This document shows positions 1-11,300 of a DNA stretch of 64,000 bases, piece after piece. Origin of the DNA: Timema cristinae. Taxonomy: Eukaryota > Arthropoda > Insecta > Phasmatodea > Timematidae. Location of the stretch: NCBI GenBank assembly GCA_039000515.1, contig JBCFYV010000012.1:120814556-120878555 (forward strand), written 5' to 3'. Below the pieces are notes generated by a model. It was not told the origin of the DNA. It saw nothing but the letters and a program-made list of their open reading frames with translations, and searched no databases. The position numbers were made by a program, and so were the translations under genes. Every line of letters begins with the position of its first letter. Within the stretch, counting starts at the first letter, position 1.

Positions 1-430
1 TCTGGCACCAATCAAACTGGAGTTTCAAACACTAACCTTTCATACTGGGTCTAGTTCAGCATCATTCACTAAAAAATAATAATATGTAACTAAAGTTATT
101 TGGGAGAACACTTACCTGGAGTACATATTGTTTACATAAAACTCTAATGGGAAAAAAAAATTCCAAGACAAGCTTTCACTGTCACAAAAAGCTTCTAATT
201 TAAACTGTAATTATGATAAATATAAATATAATATAAATTATTTGCCTTATTTTTTTACCTAATTAAAATTTGTGACATTTTTTCATGCTTCAATTTTTCA
301 CTGAAATTAATTTCCTTATTAAAAAAAAGTTTCTGTTTAAGATGAGTCAGATCCACTTTTATGAGAAAGGATGTTAACATTTAGTTACTATTTAATTTTA
401 TATTTTATTGTAACAAGATTAGTGTTTAAC
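1..430. other. AT-rich stretch, nothing recognised
   Basis: AT-rich sequence with poly-A and poly-T runs. No coding similarity, tRNA-like head or terminal inverted repeat was seen. Confidence 0.5.
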
Positions 431-830
431 AGTAGGACCAGCGTGCTCTCATACATTGTTTACCCTGGCTACGCTCCTTGTTCTCTCTGTCTCCCTCTTG
501 TCTAGCAGTTAGGCAGCGACCTTCTCACTTGACTGGGAGATTAAAGGGGTCAGGGGGAGGACGGAGACAAGTATGAAGGGATCTGGGTCCTCTTTATTGT
601 GGCCTTTTAAATCTAAAAATGGAGGATTCCAGACCCTTTGCTGGTACCACCCCTATACATACACGCTCAGCGATAGACAAGTGTGCTCAGTTCTTGGTTC
701 TCAACCAGAGAGACCGGGAGTGGACCAGCAAGTCCAGTGTTGTGGACGCGTGGCGGTGTAGTGTGTATGGCGCTGGGACCTGTGGCGGGGTGCCGTGAGT
801 GTCTTTAACATTGAAAGTAAATTGTACTGT
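431..830. other. GC-richer island of unknown nature
   Basis: About 400 bases clearly richer in G and C than the flanks. It contains a short frame (573-761, plus) that resembles nothing I know, and a donor-like GTGAGT near 796. It could be a non-coding first exon, part of an LTR or a fragment of another mobile element; no matching second copy is visible in this window. Confidence 0.25.
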
Positions 831-840
831 GGACGAACGT

Positions 841-1899
841 TTTGGGAAACTGGTCTTTTGATATCTAACTAGTTATTCAGTATTTTTGTTTGCAAGCTGT
901 TTACTTGACTTTATGTAATTTTATTTTATGTGTTTTCATTTATTTATTAATTTAAAGACAATTACTAGTATTACTTGGCTCAGTGGACTGCTTAGTTATA
1001 ATTTATTCAGCGTTATTCTATTTATTATGTCCTTATTGGTTTATTAATTTACATAATTACTTTGACTACCTAATTTGTTGAATTGTTTAGCTGTATATTT
1101 AATTTTGTGAATATTTTTAGTGGTGTTTTTAATGATAAAAACCTTGGGTGATCTGCGAGTATTTTAATTCATATTTAACCTGCAAAATACCCCAATATCT
1201 TCAAAAGAACTTGTGGTTCGCACGGTGATGTGTGACAGCTCCTGTGAACCTCCAAGGTCACGTGCACCCAACGTTACATTATATTTTCTTAAGTTCATTA
1301 TTTTTTCCTGGATTAAGATTTGGATTTTAAGGTACTTTGGAAATTCAGATTCATAAAATAGCTAAAAATCATTAATCCTAATGTTACAAGAGATAAATAT
1401 TTTTCAAATTAATGTAATTTTGTTCACATTTATTCTTTGGTTGCTCGAGAACAGCTTTTTCCAAATGGCAACCCTCAACGTTTCTTAGATAAGTAACATA
1501 GGTACTGTAGTAAAAATTATGTTTTTAGCCAAGCAAAGTTTTGACTTGCGTGGAAAAATCCATGAACGCTCCAACTGATGTCCGCGTTTAGTATCTTACT
1601 TACATATCCTGTTTTATATTGATGTATCATAGATAGTATATTTTAGTCAGAAAATTTGTATAATATGTGAGTAAATAAACATGTTTTAATTACTTATTTC
1701 ATTCAAAATTAAATAGCTTTCTTCATTTTTGCACAACTCGACAAAAATTAGCCTGTTGTCATCCGGCCCACCACAAGACTCATGGATTCAATTGGTGCCC
1801 TCAGGCCGTTTTAAGCCATATACTCCCGCTATCTATACTCCATACCCATAGTTACGCACACAGCGGAAACTTTGACTTTGGATAAAAGAGTAGTGAGGA
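841..1899. other. AT-rich intergenic stretch
   Basis: No exon with recognisable protein similarity and no tandem repeat. The text around 1195-1285 is a little GC-richer. The last ~100 bases lead into the LINE relic. Confidence 0.4.
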
Positions 1900-3500
1900 A
1901 AGGGGAGACCACAGTTATGAAGTTTGAGGAGCATGCTAGGTTTCATCAGGATTAGGAATAAAGATGTAAGGTCAAAAGTTGGGGTACATGAGATAGTTGA
2001 GGAAGCAAGGATGAGATGGTATGGACATGTAATGAGGATGTTGGAGTACATGAGATAGTAGAGGAAGAAAGGGTGAGATAATATGGACATGTAATGAGGA
2101 TGTTGGAGTACATGAGATAGTAGAGGAAGCAAGGCTGAGATAATATGGACATGTAATGAGGATGTTGGAGTACATGAGATAGTAGAGGAAGCAAGGGTAA
2201 GATGGTATGGACATGTAATAAGGATGTTGGAGTACATGAGATAGTAGAGGAAGAAAGGGTAAGATGGTATGGACATGTAATTAGGATGTTGGAGTACATG
2301 AGATAGTAGAGGAAGCAAGACTGAGATGGTATGGACATGTAATGAGGATGGTGGAGTACATGAGATAGTAGAGGAAGCAAGGGTGAGATGGTATGGACAT
2401 GTAATGAGGATGTTGGAGTACATGAGATAGTAGAGGAAGCAAGAGTGAGATTGTATGGAGATGTAATGAGGATGTTGCGAGTACATGAGATAGTAAAGGA
2501 AGCAAGACTGAGATGGTATGGACATGTAATGAGGATGTTGGAGTACATGAGATAGTAGAGGAAGCAAGACTGAGATGGTATGGTCATGTAATAAGGATGT
2601 TGGAGTACATGAGATAGTAGAGGAAGCAAGGGTGAGATGGTATGGACATGTAATGAGGATGTTGGAGTACATGAGATAGTAGAGGAAGCAAGGGTAAGAT
2701 GGTATGGTCATGTAATGAGGATGTTGGAGTACATGAGATAGTAGAGGAAGAAAGGGTAAGATGGTATGGACATGTAATTAGGATGTTGGAGTACATGAGA
2801 TAGTAGAGGAAGCAAGACTGAGATGGTATGGACATGTAATGAGGATGTTGGAGTACATGAGATAGTAGAGGAAGCTAAAGTGAGATGGTATGGACATGTA
2901 ATGAGGATGTTGGAGTACATGAGATAGTAGAGGAAGCAAGGGTGAGATGATATGGCCATGTAATGAGGATGTTGGAGTACATGAGATAGTAGAGGAAGCA
3001 AGGGTAGATGGTATGGTCATGTAATAAGGATGTTGGAGTACATGAGATAGTAGAGGAAGCAAGACTGAGATGGTATGGACATGTAATGAGGATGTTGGAG
3101 TACATGAAATAGTAGAGGAAGCAAGACTGAGATGGTATGGACATGTAATGAGGATATTGGAGTACATGAGATAGTAGAGGAAGCAAGGGTGAGATGGTAT
3201 GGTCATGTAATAAGGATGTTGGAGTACATGAGATAGTAGAGGAAGAAAGGGTGAGATGGTATAGACACGTAATGAGGATGGAAGGTGAGAGGATTCCAAG
3301 AAGATTAATGGATATGAAGTATGTAGGGAAGAGACTGCAAAGGGGACCGAGGACTAGATAGGAGGAAGAGGTAGCAAGCAAGTGTGCAAGTGAGAGGAGA
3401 AGAGAGTGCAGGAGGAAGAATGGTGGAAGGATAAAGGAAGATGGAGGTATTTTACTAAACGGACCCGGCCACAGGCTGGAAACAGTTGATTCCCGCTATA
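1900..3500 (+). mobile_element. LINE 3' part (RT C-terminal region) expanded by an internal satellite
   Basis: The plus-strand frame beginning at the ATG near 1933 reads MLGFIRIRNKDVRSK, then a segment ending RWYGHVMRM. This is the conserved C-terminal region found after the reverse transcriptase in many LINEs (the 'RWFGHV.RM' region). The frame then dissolves into 62-bp repeats. After the array the same frame resumes (RWYRHVMRMEGERIPRR, from about 3258) and continues into a 3' tail ending in ACAGGCTGGAAACA near 3483. The element lacks its 5' part and is not functional. RTE-like affiliation is inferred from the short-repeat tails of sister copies. Confidence 0.7.
1981..3270 (+). repeat. 62-bp tandem array (about 21 copies) inside the LINE
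   Basis: The unit contains GGAGTACATGAGATAGTAG, then a GAAGCAAGGGTGAGATGG-like segment, then GACATGTAATGAGGATG. Copies differ at a few fixed spots (AAGGGT/AAGACT, GACATG/GTCATG, TAATGAGG/TAATAAGG). The minus strand has few stops, and 62 is not a multiple of 3, so all three minus frames stay open for hundreds of bases. Those long frames are artefacts of the repeat. The unit comes from the LINE coding sequence that brackets the array. Confidence 0.9.
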
Positions 3501-3831
3501 GGAAATGGAAATAATAAGGGGGTGCAGAGACAACTTTCTCAATTAGAAGCGGAATGGAATTGAATATGGAAAATACTTCCTAAGGTGAATCAAAGGTTTT
3601 TTTGTTAGTTTTTATACATGAAAAAAAAAGAGATAATATTGTGCAATAAAATTAATTGGAAAATGTTTTGTAATATTTTTATTCTAATAAATCAAGTTAT
3701 CAGAACATACAATTCAATCACTCCAAATTTTTTTTACCTTTTCTCTCTTTATTCACATAACAGCTCAGAAACCTGTGCTCACGTGGTCCGACACACTACT
3801 TTCATGTTAGACTTGACCTCTGACGAGGCTT

Positions 3832-4010
3832 GATTTTGGTTGGGTGTTACTAAGATTATTTTTCCTAAATGGTTTTCCAACCTCCCTCCGAATAAATGTG
3901 GGTGTGCATCCTCTAAATTAAACCTTCCTAATCCCCAACATATTAAAATAATTAGAAGGTAGGCGTATCCACATCTAACAGGTAGGACACGGTGCTAATA
4001 AAAAAAAGCT
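3832..4010 (+). repeat. SINE-1 copy, 5' truncated
   Basis: It carries the body and tail typical of the main SINE family here: a segment like AAATGTGGGTGTGCATCC, then CTAAATTAAACCTTCC, and the end GGTAGGACACGGTGCTAATA followed by A residues. The tRNA-like head is missing or strongly decayed. Confidence 0.6.
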
Positions 4011-4451
4011 CAGAGTGGAAATAATTGAGCATAGAGTGTTTTAATTGGGGGGAGCTTCCTTAATTGTTAAGGCAGATTTTTTAAAGCCAAGTTGAAGCTT
4101 CACACATCCTTAACATTTAACCGTTTGTTGATATTACTTTCTAATTATTTGAATCCAGATTAAGTGATAAATTAAAGATCAGGCAGTGTGTCCTATGATT
4201 ATGTTTAGCTTAACTAGCAATACCATCAAACACAATATCTTTGAAGAAACAAAATAAAAAAATCTGATTCAAAAGTTTTACTCTTATGCTGAAGAAAATT
4301 ATATAATTTTATGTTTTGTTGTTTTAATTGGAAACTTAAAGGCCATGACTTCCTATCCTCTTTTCAATGTTGATTATTTTGGGAGGGGTGGGGGGGAGCA
4401 GGGGGTAGGGGTCACTGTCTTTTTAGAATGTGTTTGTTATACGCACCTGAC

Positions 4452-4535
4452 CGGGACTCAAACCCTTATACCCCTGTAATTGTGATTACAGTCTCATGAG
4501 AGTGACTCGTTAGATCACCTAAGCAGGTGGTTATT
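4452..4535 (-). repeat. tRNA-derived SINE head
   Basis: On the minus strand a tRNA-like head starts with TTAGGTGATCTAACGAGTC (A box) and continues to GGTTTGAGTCCCGGTCAGG (B box). No conserved cloverleaf with a mature 3' end is visible, so this is a SINE remnant and not a tRNA gene. Confidence 0.5.
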
Positions 4536-5969
4536 CTAATTACATCAAATCTTTATCCCCAATGGTCCAATTCAATAAACAAACAAAGTTTACTACAAGT
4601 CGATACAATTTTATTCAGTGTATTACCAATACATATAGTATAAATAGAGAATATTTACTGAGCCCTTCACAGAAGGACATCTCTTATTAACTTGCCCAAC
4701 CGTTACGGCAACAAATGATCACAAGATACTAGATTAATTATATTACTAAACAATGTTGTCACACACATCTTACGCACCCCTGGAATTAAGACAAAATACA
4801 TCTAGGCCAGAATTTAACTAATATAAAACAAAATATACACATCATTTATTAAGTTTACACACATTATCACCAAGGCACTTTTCATCTTTTTATACCAATG
4901 TTCCCGATCAAAAGACAAAACTGTCATTTTAAAAATAAGTCTTTTATAAGAAACAAAGAAACAAACAATTTAAAAAGAGATATTACTAAAAAGTTCTTAC
5001 AGTGCCACACAAAATACAAAACAAACATTCAAGGGATGACTATAAAACTTTTAATAACCAGCCGAATAAAACCAAACAAAATCAGCCCTTTGCGGAAATG
5101 ACATTTTGACGAGAAATCTTTGGGTAGAAAATTATTTCCCGCAAGACCGAGACGAGTAAAAATAATTTAAAAATAAATTTCCAATTTAAGTTTATAGGCT
5201 ATTTATTTTAGTCCAAGCTTAGCCTTCCCATGCGTTCCAGTAAAAAAATAAATAATTGACGATCAAATTAGAAGCTTATGGCAATTCGATCAAAAAGGAA
5301 TCAAATTTGATAGTTTAAATTAAGATAAATGACCTGGTTAATGTCAAAAATATTTTTAATATGGTCATGGAAGGAAGAAAAACTCTCATTTAGTTCCAGT
5401 TATAGGTCTGAACAATAAGATTAAATTATGTAATCTTGTAAAAAAAAAAGTTAGGAAACAAATGTTTTATCCTAATTTTTAAGATTAGTTTATTGTTGGA
5501 TTGTAAGTTTTACCAATGAAAATAAAATATATTGTCTAAGCTTAATGCAAGTATTAAGATTGTGTAATTTTAATAAAGCAAATTTTATAAATTTTAAAAA
5601 TAGATCTTACAAAACAAAATGTTATTAAATAAAAAATCATAACACAAATTTTACCAACTACTTTTACAATAAAGCATCAGGATATTCAAACTAATCTGAA
5701 TAAATGAAAGCAAACCACATTCTTTTCGTTTTAATTACTAAACCTCTCACAAAAAGCGCTGTTGGAATCCAAAAAAAATTGTTTATTTAACTATTATCAT
5801 ATATGAAATAAAAGTTAATGGATGCTAGTCTAAATAATAATATTTAAATAATAGATGTGTCTCTATGCAATTTAGTGTAGTGAAGGTGTTTTTCATGGAT
5901 AATTTAAAAGCTACTTTTAACATTATTTTGCGCTAAAAAAATACTTTCCTGGCTTAAATTTATTCATAG
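4536..5969. other. AT-rich intergenic stretch
   Basis: Very AT-rich with many short A and T runs. No exon, element terminus or tandem array was recognised. Confidence 0.5.
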
Positions 5970-6059
5970 TAGGGATGGATGGGATCCCGAACCCTCGGGA
6001 ATTTATCATTTCCCCTTGGTTGGGCAACAAAACAGTGCTCCAGGAAACAAAACAAGGGT

Positions 6060-6265
6060 GTGTACTGTATCATAGCAGTTATTTTACCACTTAGAGAGAA
6101 ACAAGCAAGTTGGGGAGGCGCGTCACTTATTGTGCTTTGGCTATCAACAGTTATTTGTTAGGTTCAGCAAGTGAAAGCTTGAAAGAATATTCAAACAAGG
6201 ATGAGATATATTATAGTATATTTAGGGGTGTGGAAATGAGAGGAAGGGGGTTAAGGAAATAGCTT
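6060..6265 (+). repeat. Dispersed repeat shared with 38540-38745
   Basis: Contains TATTGTGCTTTGGCTATCAA, then CAGTTATTTGTTAGGTTCAG and a GGAAATGAGAGGAAGGGGG segment. A diverged copy lies in inverse orientation at 38540-38745. The repeat class is unknown; it may be the interior of a hAT-like family. Confidence 0.55.
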
Positions 6266-6629
6266 GCCAGGGTCAACAATTTATGAGGGATCAGCATGTC
6301 TGTTGTTGGCGAGTCAGCCAGGGAGTTGAGTGTAAGGGGTGTCAAACATAGAGAGAACATTTAAGGGGGTATTAAACCTAGATAATATTTTGCAGTTTCA
6401 TACTTAGACCACATTGAAGAGGTGACAAAAAATTTTGTTTTGTAATATTTTTTGTGCTCTGCAAATGATCAAATATAAAACACAATTTTCAAAAGAAATT
6501 AACTAATACAAATAATTTCAATACTAAATTTAATAAAAAATGCTATTAACAACCTCTATTTATTTTATTGTTATTTTTAATATTTTTATTTCCTTTAGGA
6601 TCACGTTTTATAAACTGTTCCAGTTATAG

Positions 6630-6806
6630 CCTAGTGACTAGTGTGTTAGGAATGAGAAAGAGTGAATTAAGAAGTGTATCCACATTTGTGTGATACGAGT
6701 GGGAAACGACCCTTAGTATACCTGTCCAGAATCAAACTAGAATATCCCTGTCATAAGCAGTCTAGTCTATTGCGAGAGTGATGCCTTAGACCATGCAGCC
6801 ACCAAA
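6630..6806 (-). repeat. SINE-1 copy (head and body)
   Basis: The minus strand begins GGTGGCTGCATGGTCTAAGG (A-box region), followed by TAGTTTGATTCTGGACAGG (B-box region). The AAATGTGGATACACTTC segment typical of the family body follows. It is nested in the hAT-like element. Confidence 0.6.
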
Positions 6807-7104
6807 CCAAGTTTTAATAATATTGTAACTTTGAAAAGTCTTACCATATTAGTTTAGAAATCAATATATTTTTAATCTAAAATTCTAAAGCGTAATTTTA
6901 AAATTTCCCGTTCCCGTCCAGAGTCGCGATATTTTGACTAATTTTCCGTCCTATTCCGAAATAAAAAAAGTAGTTCCCGTCCATCCCTAATTCAGAGATA
7001 AACATTACCATGAATTACTTATACAGAGTGTTATGTTACTTAATAGCTCAGTTGTTTTGAGAGGTAGATATTAAATAAAAGAGACCATAGTTTCAGGTAT
7101 CCAA

Positions 7105-7275
7105 TTACTTTACTTAGGAAAAAAGACCATAAGGGAGGTCAAGAGATGGGAGGAGAAGATAACAGAAAGTGTGCAAGTGAGAGGAGAAGAATAGTGGAAG
7201 AATAAAGGAAGATGGAGACATTTTACTAAACTGACCCGGTCACAGGCTGGAAACATTTGATGATGATGATATCCT
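7105..7275 (+). mobile_element. LINE 3' end fragment with (GAT)n tail
   Basis: Homologous to the 3' tail of the LINE at 1900-3500: GAAAGTGTGCAAGTGAGAGG, then ACATTTTACTAAACTGACC, then CACAGGCTGGAAACATTTG, and a (GATGAT) terminal repeat. It is strongly 5' truncated. Confidence 0.7.
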
Positions 7276-7369
7276 TAACGGACAATAAGATTAAGTTAAA
7301 TTTAGTAGATTAATTTTTAATGATAATTAAATACAGAAATGACAGTGATAAGAATGTCCTTAGTAATAG

Positions 7370-7475
7370 CTTTTTATATTTTTTCGGGAAATCCCGGGAA
7401 AATTTTTTTCTGCCCAAGTTTGAGGAACAACCAATTTCTTGTATTTGTTTCTGAAGGTCGGGATCCCATACAGCC
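7370..7475. repeat. hAT-like terminus fragment
   Basis: Its reverse complement contains TTAGGGCTGTATGGGATCCC, close to the left end of the 5970-6989 element (TAGGGATGGATGGGATCCC). Probably a second, broken copy of that family. Confidence 0.45.
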
Positions 7476-7958
7476 CTAAACAAATTATTATGTTTGATTA
7501 ATCGTTTAAAGGTTTGCAATTTATTTAACAGAAATGTCTTGCAAATTGAGTCAAAACATTGCATGAACAAACAATCCTAAATTAATGTTGATGCAAGACT
7601 CTTGTTGACCAATATTTATGACTGGAGGTTCAGTGAACAAGAGCAACTTTGAATATACGAAGGTTGTAGCTATGAACAAGTAATGCCAACTTAATATGTG
7701 GGAGGAAACATTCTCAGAATAAATAAATACTACTAGAACTTTTAAATTATAACACTTGCCTAAAGAGTTTTAAGAAAATTAAAACTTATGTTAAAAGTTA
7801 ACTATTTTATTCTTCTAGATTTGGTCTGCAGATTATGAGTTTTAAAAATTTTGTATCTTGTTTTATATAAATTTAATGATAAAAAGTAATTATTTTAGGA
7901 CTAATATTATCAAGTGTTGTATTATAATTTTGCAACAAACAATTTAAAATATTAAAAC

Positions 7959-7969
7959 TTTATTTTATT
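7959..7969 (-). other. Candidate ASF1 polyadenylation signal
   Basis: Two overlapping AATAAA motifs on the minus strand, about 180 bases past the ASF1 stop codon. Their position suits a short 3' UTR, but no transcript evidence is available. Confidence 0.35.
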
Positions 7970-8145
7970 AATAGATGGGAGCAAAGACTTGACAGTATTA
8001 TCAAATCAGGATTCCAGTTTTACCGGAGATATAAAAATATAGCGAGTACTATTTCAAGTACTAAGAGACCACCTCCTCCCCGACATGAGTCTCAGTGGGC
8101 TGTCACAGCAATCTTGTCCTTCACAACCTGCCCCTCAGCCCGTTC

Positions 8146-8340
8146 CTACATAACCTCCATGGCACTCTGGCTGCTGTTCTCGCTGAAGAACACAGCCGAC
8201 GTGCTGGGTACAGGCATGGAGGACTCCTCGTGGTTCTCCAACAGCTCCAGGCCGATGGGGTTCGCGACCGTGTCAGAGTCGTCCCAATTGATCTTGAACC
8301 TGGTCACACGGGGCTGAGACGATAAGATGTTGCGTGCCAC
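8146..8340 (-). CDS. ASF1: ASF1 exon 4 (terminal)
   Basis: Encodes [19 protein letters not shown], then the short acidic/serine tail, ending ...SAMEVM and TAG. The acceptor is CCCCGGTAG. Confidence 0.92.
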   Translation of the reverse strand: MARNILSSQPRVTRFKINWDDSDTVANPIGLELLENHEESSMPVPSTSAVFFSENSSQSAMEVM

Positions 8341-11300
8341 CTACCGGGGTAACACACCTCATTTAGTAGTCCGCTTAAAATAATGAACTAGAGAGATATA
8401 AGAAGAAAAGGGTTATTTGGGAAAAGCTAGGGCAGAGCCAAGACCAACGTCCTTTCGTCTCAAAGATGGATGTAGAGCGAGATTTAGGTTTGTTTGTGTT
8501 CAGCACAAGACCGGTGGTATTCAAACAGCGATACACGAATGTATCTTAGGAGTACTTACAGTTTTAAATATATATAACATATTGAATCTTAAATAGTGAA
8601 ATGTTTTTCTTCCAAAAATGTCCTTAAAACCGTTCAATGTGCAGCCTAACATTTTTCACTGAAAGAAGAAGAAGAAAAAGACAGGTTATTTCAAAGGTCT
8701 ATTTTATAGCATGCGAGACCTGTACCGACCAATGGAAATAATTGCCTGTCTAGCAAGAGAGTCATATTCGAAACGAAGATAGAGTATTTACACTCTTCGT
8801 TGTCACTGAACCGGTAGTTCTGTAGGTCAGTGTTAAAAAGAAGGCTTCCTCTGCGTCTCAAGTAAACAAGGGACCGAGAAGAAACAGATATGAATTTTAC
8901 ATTAAGAGCAATACATGAGGTGCGACAAAAAAAATAATGTGCAGGCCTCTAGCAAATTTGGTATTTCAGAGGATAATATTAGACTTGAGTAAAAATGAAG
9001 AAATGTTTAGAAGTGCAGGAAAAGCATTCTAAAGGCCTAATAAAACTGTGTAATACCTAGAGATATATTAGAGACCTATTAGTTTTCATAGAGCACTTTC
9101 TAAATTTTAAGGTCGTACTACGTGCAATTGCCAACCAGATTCGGGCTAATACGGTATATATTATTTCATGACAAACCGTTAATAATCAGGGCCAGATTTA
9201 GGGTTTGCCACTAAAGACCCAGACACAAGGGAGATCCATTCTTTCTATCTCTCTTAGATAGAATATTTATAGCTTACAGTAAGCACCAACAACTTTGGAA
9301 GTACAAAGTTTGAGAGGAATTCTACCTGGAGGTTCACGAGCAATAAAGGTTGAACACCCCTGGGCTCGGCAACAGACCGATCTCACAGGAATTTTTATTC
9401 GCTCGTGCAAGAAAACTATATGATTAAAAGTAGATCTATGTGCCTTATAAGCTCACAAATATATCAAGTACTTTCTAATAACATATGGTTGATTAATTTT
9501 AATTTAATATGGCTGTTTGGCACCATTTTACCTTTTAATAATATTCGAGACAAAATTTTCCTTGATCGGTCATAAACAATAATGTTACAAAAAATGTAAA
9601 ATAACTCGAGTCTTAAAATGTGCATTAAATTTGTTTGATAACTTTTATATATACAGGTGGTGACATGCAATCATTTGAGGAAAAGGTTGAATTTAAGGAA
9701 TACATAAGATATATAATAGGAGAGTAGAAAACCATTTATGAAAAATTATTTTTAGTATACCTGAATGTGATTCGAGCCCGAATGCACGGTCACAGATGAA
9801 AGTAGCCATAATATACTACAAGAGAAATTATGTTACACAGTCAGTAATGGATGGGTGCTGAAGGAGTGCGGTTTGAAAGGGAATCTAATAGGTCAATGTG
9901 AAAGAAGAGTCTTACATTGGTTTGAGTATGCTTAGAGGATGATTATGGGTCGAGTGGTGAAGCAAATATATGAAGGTAGAGTGTATGGATCAGAAAGGAA
10001 AGGGTAGACCATGTAAGACGTGGCTACATGTGTTGAATGTGTGAAAAAGAGAAACATTAATAGTTTAAAGAATAAAAGAGCATACATGACTCGGTGTATG
10101 GATGTTGTTGAAGCGAAGGGAGAATGTGACGATAGGGAAGTGAGGAAAAAAAGTTAGTGAGGATGGATTACGTTCAGAGTTATTGTTTTTTGAACTATTT
10201 GCACAGTTTCTTGCCGGTCTCATAATTATATGCGCGTATGTATGCATTTATGCACACACATAAGTATGTACTTATGATTGTTCCACATTAAGAGCTCTGG
10301 TCCTTTGAAAGATCATACTTTCTAAATCCAGATCTAATTTAGAATATTTCAAACACTCACGTATAGATTGTGAATAGAGAGTATAACTAAAAACCACCAT
10401 TCCAAGTAATGGCCCCCACATTACCAGCGACCAATACTAACCTTGTCGAACTGAGGCTGTGTAGGAGGATTCTCCTTCAACTCTGGTTCGGTGTACTCGT
10501 TGTTGATGAAGTACCCCACTCTGACAAACTCCTGCCCCTTATAGGAGCTTGTCAGCAGCACCACGGTCACCCCCAATGCGTCTGCCACTGGGATCTTTGC
10601 CACGTCTGGAGGATCCGCCTAAAAAAAGTGCAATCAACAACCCTGACACACCCTCAACATCCATCTCTGCTACGATTGGCCTCATTTTTTAAACGTTCAC
10701 TTTCCAGTTTTTGTGTGAGGTCAACTCCAATCAAATATATGAACTAATCTAATGTGCTTATTGAATAACTTTATGCATTAAAATCATTTGTAAAATGATT
10801 TACAATTGTTTTGCATATTTAATTCTAATCTGATAAATAAAATTATTATCACAACTTACAATAATTGAGAATTTCTTATAAAAATCTAAATTTGTAATGG
10901 AATCATAGCCATGGAAAATAAAAGGGTTTTAAAATTATTTTGCGGTTATATCCATGTAAAAGGCATTTAACGAATGAAGCAAATTAATTAGATATTATGG
11001 TATGGTGACATCTTGATAATTTTTTTAATACATTACCTAAGATCGACTAAGGCTAGTTACCTATATTATTTAATACTGGCCCGAACTCCATCATTTAAAT
11101 TATTACACGCCTATAACGCCTAACATTAAGAAAAGAACTACTAAATTTAAGTACATCTGGCATTTTAAATATATATATATGTATATATATAAAAACAAAA
11201 GGGATTAACAAAATATAAATTAAATAAAAATAAAATATAAGTCAAATACTAAACTAACTCGTCCTACCACCTATTTTCTAGTTGATCTGCCCCAGGATGT

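Larger units (their letters stand above)
5970..6989. mobile_element. hAT-like non-autonomous element
   Basis: Terminal inverted repeats begin TAGGGATGGATGGGA on the left and TAGGGATGGACGGGA (reverse complement) on the right. They are flanked by an 8-bp duplication with one mismatch (ATTCATAG / ATTCAGAG). TIRs of this type and 8-bp duplications are typical of hAT transposons. No transposase is present. The interior carries a dispersed repeat and a nested SINE. Confidence 0.7.

Noticed and set aside
1981..3270. CRISPR array
   Set aside because: Units are contiguous without unique spacers, and the DNA is eukaryotic.
1833..3381. Several long minus-strand reading frames (up to 292 codons)
   Set aside because: They are translations of the 62-bp array in rotating frames with no start context or non-repeat similarity; the same applies at 40410-41871.
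10409..10747. Plus-strand 112-codon frame
   Set aside because: Antisense shadow of ASF1 exon 3.
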